Shown: piece after piece, positions 4,606 through 7,957 of the stretch
Numbering within the stretch: the stretch's first letter is position 1
Layout: each line of letters starts with the position of its first letter
DNA from: Candidatus Bathyarchaeota archaeon
Lineage (GTDB): Archaea; Thermoproteota; Bathyarchaeia; Bathyarchaeales; Bathyarchaeaceae
Direction: 5' to 3'
Assembly: GCA_026014605.1 (NCBI GenBank)
Contig: JAOZIC010000160.1
Coordinates: 1 to 7,957, forward strand
DNA: 7,957 bases
Made by a program: the position numbers and the translations under genes
The notes under the pieces: generated by a model
What the model was told of the DNA's origin: nothing
Seen by the model: only the letters and a program-made list of their open reading frames with translations
The model's database searches: none

Positions 4606-5457
4606 ATGAAACTTATTTTTTCAAAAAAATGTCTGGAATACAACTGGCAAGGACACATCGAACGCCCCGAACGAGTACAAGTTGCGTTTGATTTGCTCAA
4701 AACACGGTACGAATTTTTAGAACCCCAACCCGCAACAGAACAGGACCTGCTTAGTGTTCACACGCAGGACTATGTTAATTACATCAAAAACGCAAAACCC
4801 GGAAGCTACCTCGACGGCGACACCCCCGCACCCGAAAACATCTACGAATACGCGCTACTTTCCGCGGGCGGAGCAATACTCGCGTCTGAACAAAACGGCT
4901 TTTCTATCATGCGCCCACCAGGACACCACGCAGGACGAAACGGCACCGCAATGGGTGTGCCAACTTTGGGATTTTGTTACTTCAACAACATCGCAATTGC
5001 AGTAAAAAAACTGAACACCCCCACTTTAATCCTGGACATCGACGGACACCACGGCAACGGCACCCAAGAAATCTTTCAAACAAACCCAAAAATTACCTTT
5101 GTTTCTTTGCATCGGCACCCAACATATCCTGGAACAGGTTTGCGGTCTGTAGGTAACAGTTTGAATTTTCCGTTACCCTATAACGCGGGTGACTCGTTGT
5201 ATCTAGAAACTTTGCAACATGCCCTGAATCTTGTGAACATGGACAACATCAAAAACATTGCAATATCGGCGGGTTTTGATGCACACCAAGGCGACTTGGC
5301 CTCGTTAAGTTTGACGCCAGACTGCTACCGACAAATCGGTAAACTGGTGGGCGAACTAAATCGACCTGTATTTGCAGTATTGGAAGGCGGTTACATCGGC
5401 GAATATGTGGGCGCAGATATTCACGAACTGATTAGCGGAATCGAAGAGAAACGCTAG
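4606..5457 (+). CDS. Histone-deacetylase-fold amidohydrolase (arginase/deacetylase superfamily)
   Basis: This 283-residue protein has the whole deacetylase fold and all catalytic residues. RPERV sits near the N-terminus (20-24). The His-His dyad is in RPPGHHA (103-109), followed by GFCYFNNIAIA (122-132). The Zn ligands are Asp146 and His148 in DIDGHHGNGTQ and Asp225 in SAGFDAH, and the transition-state Tyr263 is in LEGGY. The family removes acyl groups from lysine, polyamines or other amines; GHHGNGTQ and GFDAH suggest the acetoin-utilisation/HdaH/acetylpolyamine side rather than the eukaryotic class I side. At 283 residues it is shorter than typical members (about 310-370), with short loops. 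ATG 4606 is preferred because GGAG lies 7 bases upstream; GTG at 4591 would add five residues. It probably shares a transcript with the regulator. Possible targets are an acetylated chromatin protein such as Alba, or a small acetylated amine; sequence does not decide. Confidence 0.93.
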   Translation: MKLIFSKKCLEYNWQGHIERPERVQVAFDLLKTRYEFLEPQPATEQDLLSVHTQDYVNYIKNAKPGSYLDGDTPAPENIYEYALLSAGGAILASEQNGFSIMRPPGHHAGRNGTAMGVPTLGFCYFNNIAIAVKKLNTPTLILDIDGHHGNGTQEIFQTNPKITFVSLHRHPTYPGTGLRSVGNSLNFPLPYNAGDSLYLETLQHALNLVNMDNIKNIAISAGFDAHQGDLASLSLTPDCYRQIGKLVGELNRPVFAVLEGGYIGEYVGADIHELISGIEEKR

Positions 5458-5588
5458 TCTCTTCAAAGCGAAAGCATAACTTGTCTAAAATTCTTTCTTG
5501 AGTTTGTGTCGTGATTCTGTTTAGAGTTAGACCTCAGGCGGTTGTTGATGTGGCAACTGTTCGATTTTCGGTGAATTAATACAGAAAG

Positions 5589-5596
5589 TATAAAAA
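5589..5596 (+). promoter_or_regulatory. TATA box of the beta-helix protein gene
   Basis: TATAAAAA with purine-rich CAGAAAG directly upstream (possible BRE). A start about 25 bases downstream falls near 5617, giving a leader of about 19 bases that contains GGGGG (5624-5628) 7 bases before the ATG at 5636. The rest of 5458-5588 holds no gene that I can support; TTCTTTCTT at about 5491-5499 may end the deacetylase transcript. Confidence 0.6.
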
Positions 5597-5635
5597 ATAG
5601 ACAGAATAATATGAATGCTATACGGGGGCTGCAAG

Positions 5636-6796
5636 ATGAAAAAACCTTTTTCAAAAACCTTTATTGCACTTGTACTACTTACTGGATTGATTGGATTGAA
5701 CTCCACCATTTTTGGTGTTGTTTATGCTTCTACTGAGGTTTCTGGAGTAATTTCCTCTGACACAACTTGGACCTTGGAGAACAGTCCCTATGTTGTTACT
5801 GCACCCCTGCTTGTAGACATCGGTGCCACCCTTACAATCGAACCGGGGGTCATAGTTCACATTGATACAACATATATCAGAATTCAGGGAACACTAATTG
5901 CACGGGGCAATATAACGCACCCAATCTCGATAATAACTAACGCCACTACCGGTTTACAATTTCCAACACAAGATAATGCAATCCAGTTCACCGATGAGAG
6001 CACCGACTGGGACGAACAGACTGGTTCTGGTTCAATTATCGAAGGAGCATTCATTAGCACTACTCGGTATTCTGATTTAATCACCATTGACCGTTCTTCT
6101 CCAAAGATACGAAACTGTACGTTAGTGAATGATAATTATGGGTATGTAATTTCTATTTATTCTGAATCTACTGCGATAATCTCAAATTGTTCTATTACTA
6201 GCAAGAGTGGAGGAATCTATTGCGGTGGAACGTTTGTTGATACTAATGTTCCTAGAATTCTTCACAATGTAATAGAAAACTGTTCAAATGCAGGAATATA
6301 CGTCGATGGCGGCTCACCGATTATTGAACGCAACTATATAACAAATTCTACATTTGTTGGTGGCATCTTAGTAACATATCCTGGTGCTGATCCATCAATT
6401 CGAAACAACACCATAACTGGAAATAACGTCGGAATAAAACTTGAAATTTCTCCGACTCAGCCAATACTTTACAACAACATCTACGATAACACCGAATACA
6501 ATATCTATCTGCAAGTTGGTGCATCGGAAGACATCAACGCCACAAACAACTGGTGGGGAACAATTAACACCTCGGGGATTAGTCAAACCATATACGATTT
6601 CAAAAACGACTTCAACTTGGGAACAGTAAACTTTGATCCATTCCTGCTTGAAGAAAACCAACAAACAACCCCTGACGAGTCAATACCTGAACTAACATCA
6701 GCGGGTCTTTTACTGCTACTTCTTACCGCAACATCAATAATCGCCCTTTGCAGACAAAAAATATTCAAGACCACACATAAAACACAGCATGTCTGA
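5636..6796 (+). CDS. Secreted right-handed parallel beta-helix protein with C-terminal anchor
   Basis: A 386-residue exported protein. The signal peptide covers about 1-31 (KKPFSKTF, hydrophobic core IALVLLTGLIGL, ending VYA). Next comes the usual entry segment of archaeal beta-helix proteins: DTTWTLENSPYVV, GATLTIEPGVIVHI, IQGTLIARGN. Residues about 145-310 are pectate-lyase-like coils, with recurring SSPKIRNCTL, SPIIERNYITNS, DPSIRNNTITGN and QPILYNNIYDN units, closing with the typical NNWWG (304-308). Many N-x-S/T sequons suggest N-glycosylation. The tail is a Thr/Glu/Pro-rich linker, a Pro-Glu (IPEL, 350-353), a helix (about 354-371) and a basic end, like archaeal PEF-type sorting signals. 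ATG 5636 is chosen for its GGGGG leader and signal peptide; ATG 5615 would add seven residues. No catalytic site is evident, so it may be a surface adhesin or carbohydrate-binding protein rather than an enzyme. Confidence 0.88.
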   Translation: MKKPFSKTFIALVLLTGLIGLNSTIFGVVYASTEVSGVISSDTTWTLENSPYVVTAPLLVDIGATLTIEPGVIVHIDTTYIRIQGTLIARGNITHPISIITNATTGLQFPTQDNAIQFTDESTDWDEQTGSGSIIEGAFISTTRYSDLITIDRSSPKIRNCTLVNDNYGYVISIYSESTAIISNCSITSKSGGIYCGGTFVDTNVPRILHNVIENCSNAGIYVDGGSPIIERNYITNSTFVGGILVTYPGADPSIRNNTITGNNVGIKLEISPTQPILYNNIYDNTEYNIYLQVGASEDINATNNWWGTINTSGISQTIYDFKNDFNLGTVNFDPFLLEENQQTTPDESIPELTSAGLLLLLLTATSIIALCRQKIFKTTHKTQHV

Positions 6797-6970
6797 TTGC
6801 TAATATCAGAGCCTTCTATCAAACAGCTTTTGTTTGGTGCTTCAGCTCTTGGTGAACTCATGTTGTTACGGATGTGCCTGCGGTCTTTTTGTATGCTTTT
6901 CTAAAGAAGTCAAACTATATGTTTAACGAATCAGCCAATTCTTCTACCCGTAGCGATTAACTGTTAGTGT
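6797..6970. terminator. Convergent intergenic stretch with T-rich terminator signals
   Basis: No gene is supported in these 174 bases between two converging genes. For the plus strand, CAAAC/GTTTG arms around AGCTTTT (about 6821-6837) and the runs TTTTT and TTTT near 6888-6900 are plausible stop signals. For the minus strand, only short T runs and a small TAAC-A-GTTA palindrome follow the stop at 6971. No tRNA or repeat family is visible. Confidence 0.35.
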
Positions 6971-7855
6971 TCAGTCCCATTTAATGCCTGCTTTAACTCT
7001 GGCTACTTCTCCAGAACACTCAAAGTTAACGTCGAATGTTTCGTACTGCCAAATGTTTAGTTCGCCTATTGGGATTTCTTGTCTTTGTAGTATTACATTG
7101 TTATTGTCAAAAACATTTACTAACAAAGTAACGTTGTAGGCTGGCTGTCGTCCTAGGTTTGCGAGGGCTCCCTTGCAGTTGATGACATTTATGTCGTTGT
7201 TTGTGGTGTTTGTCCACTGTTCGTCTAATACTACTGGATAAGCCATTGTGAGAAATTCGTAAGACTCGGCAAGCGAATCGTATTTTCTTTGCAGATTGCA
7301 ATGTGCGCCCGCAAAACAAACAGTTGAACCTATGAGTATAACTGAAGCAAAAATTGCACATATTTTCAACAGATTTTGCCTGGTTTTTTGTCGGTTTGGG
7401 TCGTTTCTTGCTGAAGCCGTAGTTATGTATGTTGATAATAAAACCAAAAATCCAACTACAATTAGGCTTAATCCTGTAAGCACAAAATACGTGTAACTTG
7501 AAAATTTGTACAGCTTAAAATGACTTGACAGTATTACTGGAAGCATTACTGAAATGTATCCTGCAAGTATGGTTATTCCTGAAAACTGCAGTTTCCTTGG
7601 CGAATTCCAGCTTTTGAAATATTTTATTCCTCCGCCTTTTGTCAAAAACACAACCACAAAGATTGATAATGGTGTAATGCTAAGGAAAAAAAGCAGGTCT
7701 AAATTTTGGACAAAGTGTGTGAATATGTTTGTTGTTATGCCTGTCCAATAGTATGCTATTAGTGCCCAAAAAAACAGTGTTGCTACCGAACCAAGTGTTA
7801 GCACATAAACTGCCTTTAATGGAATTGTTGATTTTATGTAAGATGCTTTTTCCAT
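6971..7855 (-). CDS. Five-helix membrane protein with exposed C-terminal beta domain, unknown
   Basis: A 294-residue protein starting at ATG 7855, with AAGGAG (core 7866-7869) 10 bases upstream. Five hydrophobic segments are visible: about 15-36, 50-71, 91-110, 121-144 and 163-182. Positive loops at KSWNSPRKL (81-89) and ARNDPNRQKTRQ (149-160) suggest those face the cytoplasm, placing residues 183-294 outside. That part begins with a short helical stretch (NLQRKYDSLAESYEFL), has NTT and NVT sequons, and continues as GALANLGRQPAYNVTLLVNVFD with IPIGELNIWQYETFDV. This looks like a small beta-sandwich of the FxLYD/CARDB kind (a 'tail of unpaired strands' pattern), although no specific family is recognised. 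There is no catalytic motif. It stands alone, converging on the beta-helix gene. Sensing, anchoring or scaffolding of surface proteins is possible, but only a guess. Confidence 0.82.
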   Translation of the reverse strand: MEKASYIKSTIPLKAVYVLTLGSVATLFFWALIAYYWTGITTNIFTHFVQNLDLLFFLSITPLSIFVVVFLTKGGGIKYFKSWNSPRKLQFSGITILAGYISVMLPVILSSHFKLYKFSSYTYFVLTGLSLIVVGFLVLLSTYITTASARNDPNRQKTRQNLLKICAIFASVILIGSTVCFAGAHCNLQRKYDSLAESYEFLTMAYPVVLDEQWTNTTNNDINVINCKGALANLGRQPAYNVTLLVNVFDNNNVILQRQEIPIGELNIWQYETFDVNFECSGEVARVKAGIKWD

Positions 7856-7890
7856 TCTTATGCATCTCCTTACATATTACAGAAGAAACA

Positions 7891-7901
7891 TTTTATTAAA
7901 T
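7891..7901 (-). promoter_or_regulatory. TATA box of the five-helix membrane protein gene
   Basis: The minus strand reads ATTTAATAAAA at 7901-7891. A start about 25 bases downstream, near 7871, leaves a leader of about 16 bases that holds the AAGGAG ribosome site. The geometry matches the promoter at 5589-5596. Confidence 0.5.
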
Positions 7902-7919
7902 CTTACGACTCAAGTAATA

Positions 7920-7937
7920 TTTTGTTGTGTAACAAAA
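7920..7937. repeat. 7-bp inverted repeat near the right edge
   Basis: TTTTGTT (7920-7926), GTGT, AACAAAA (7931-7937) is a perfect hairpin about 20 bases upstream of the TATA box of the membrane protein gene. It could be a regulator site or the end of a gene outside the window. No coding frame is supported in 7856-7957. Confidence 0.35.
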
Positions 7938-7957
7938 CAATCAGACACAAAATACCC

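Noticed and set aside
6930..6975. Possible tRNA-like or short palindromic element in the convergent gap (CTAC-CC-GTAG, TAAC-A-GTTA)
   Set aside because: No acceptor stem, TTC loop or anticodon arm can be assembled. The palindromes are only 4 bp.
1..7957. Mobile element, CRISPR array or defence system
   Set aside because: No transposase, integrase, nuclease, regularly spaced repeats or terminal inverted repeats are seen. The repeats present are isolated and look regulatory.

Overview
The window looks like chromosomal DNA of an archaeon. Start sites are preceded by GGAG/GGAGG-type Shine-Dalgarno (SD) sequences, upstream regions carry TATA-like boxes instead of -35/-10 boxes, and the secreted protein ends in an archaeal-style Pro-Glu plus membrane-helix sorting tail. 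The mix of families (a NifU-like CxxC protein, a stand-alone domain resembling archaeal 'NitrOD5', and a winged-helix regulator with a DUF5752-like domain) fits the Thermoproteota, perhaps a Bathyarchaeia-like lineage. That placement is inference from family recognition, not a measured result. No transposase, integrase, CRISPR array, tRNA or rRNA is visible.

Layout. Bases 1-159 are the 3' end of a cupin-domain gene (+). A convergent hairpin at 196-217 separates it from a long minus-strand block. Read 5' to 3' on the minus strand, that block contains: a predicted 32-aa gene (3675-3577); a 132-aa NitrOD5-like gene (3458-3060); a 40-aa gene with a strong SD (3036-2914); a structured intergenic stretch (2835-2907); an ABC exporter ATPase (2726-1770) with its ABC-2 permease (1763-501); and a small NifU-like Fe-S protein (444-211). 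The two smallest genes are easily missed by length-filtered gene calling.

A 355-bp divergent region (3676-4030) holds the most distinctive regulatory signal: an almost perfect 12-8-12 inverted repeat at 3735-3766 and a degenerate third copy at 3822-3835. On the plus strand a winged-helix/DUF5752-like regulator (4031-4576) is followed after 29 bp by an intact histone-deacetylase-fold amidohydrolase (4606-5457), probably as one transcript. The regulator is a natural candidate to bind the inverted repeat.

The right side is separate. A secreted, probably membrane-anchored, right-handed parallel beta-helix protein (5636-6796, +) has a clear TATA box and short leader. It converges on an unrecognised five-helix membrane protein with an exposed C-terminal beta domain (6971-7855, -).

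Functional reading. The ABC pair is a DrrAB-like exporter of unknown substrate. The regulator-deacetylase pair could control removal of acyl groups from a small molecule or protein. The beta-helix and five-helix proteins face the cell exterior. The least explained part is the 2830-3830 region, with small genes, a NitrOD5-like protein, several perfect inverted repeats and a possible structured RNA.
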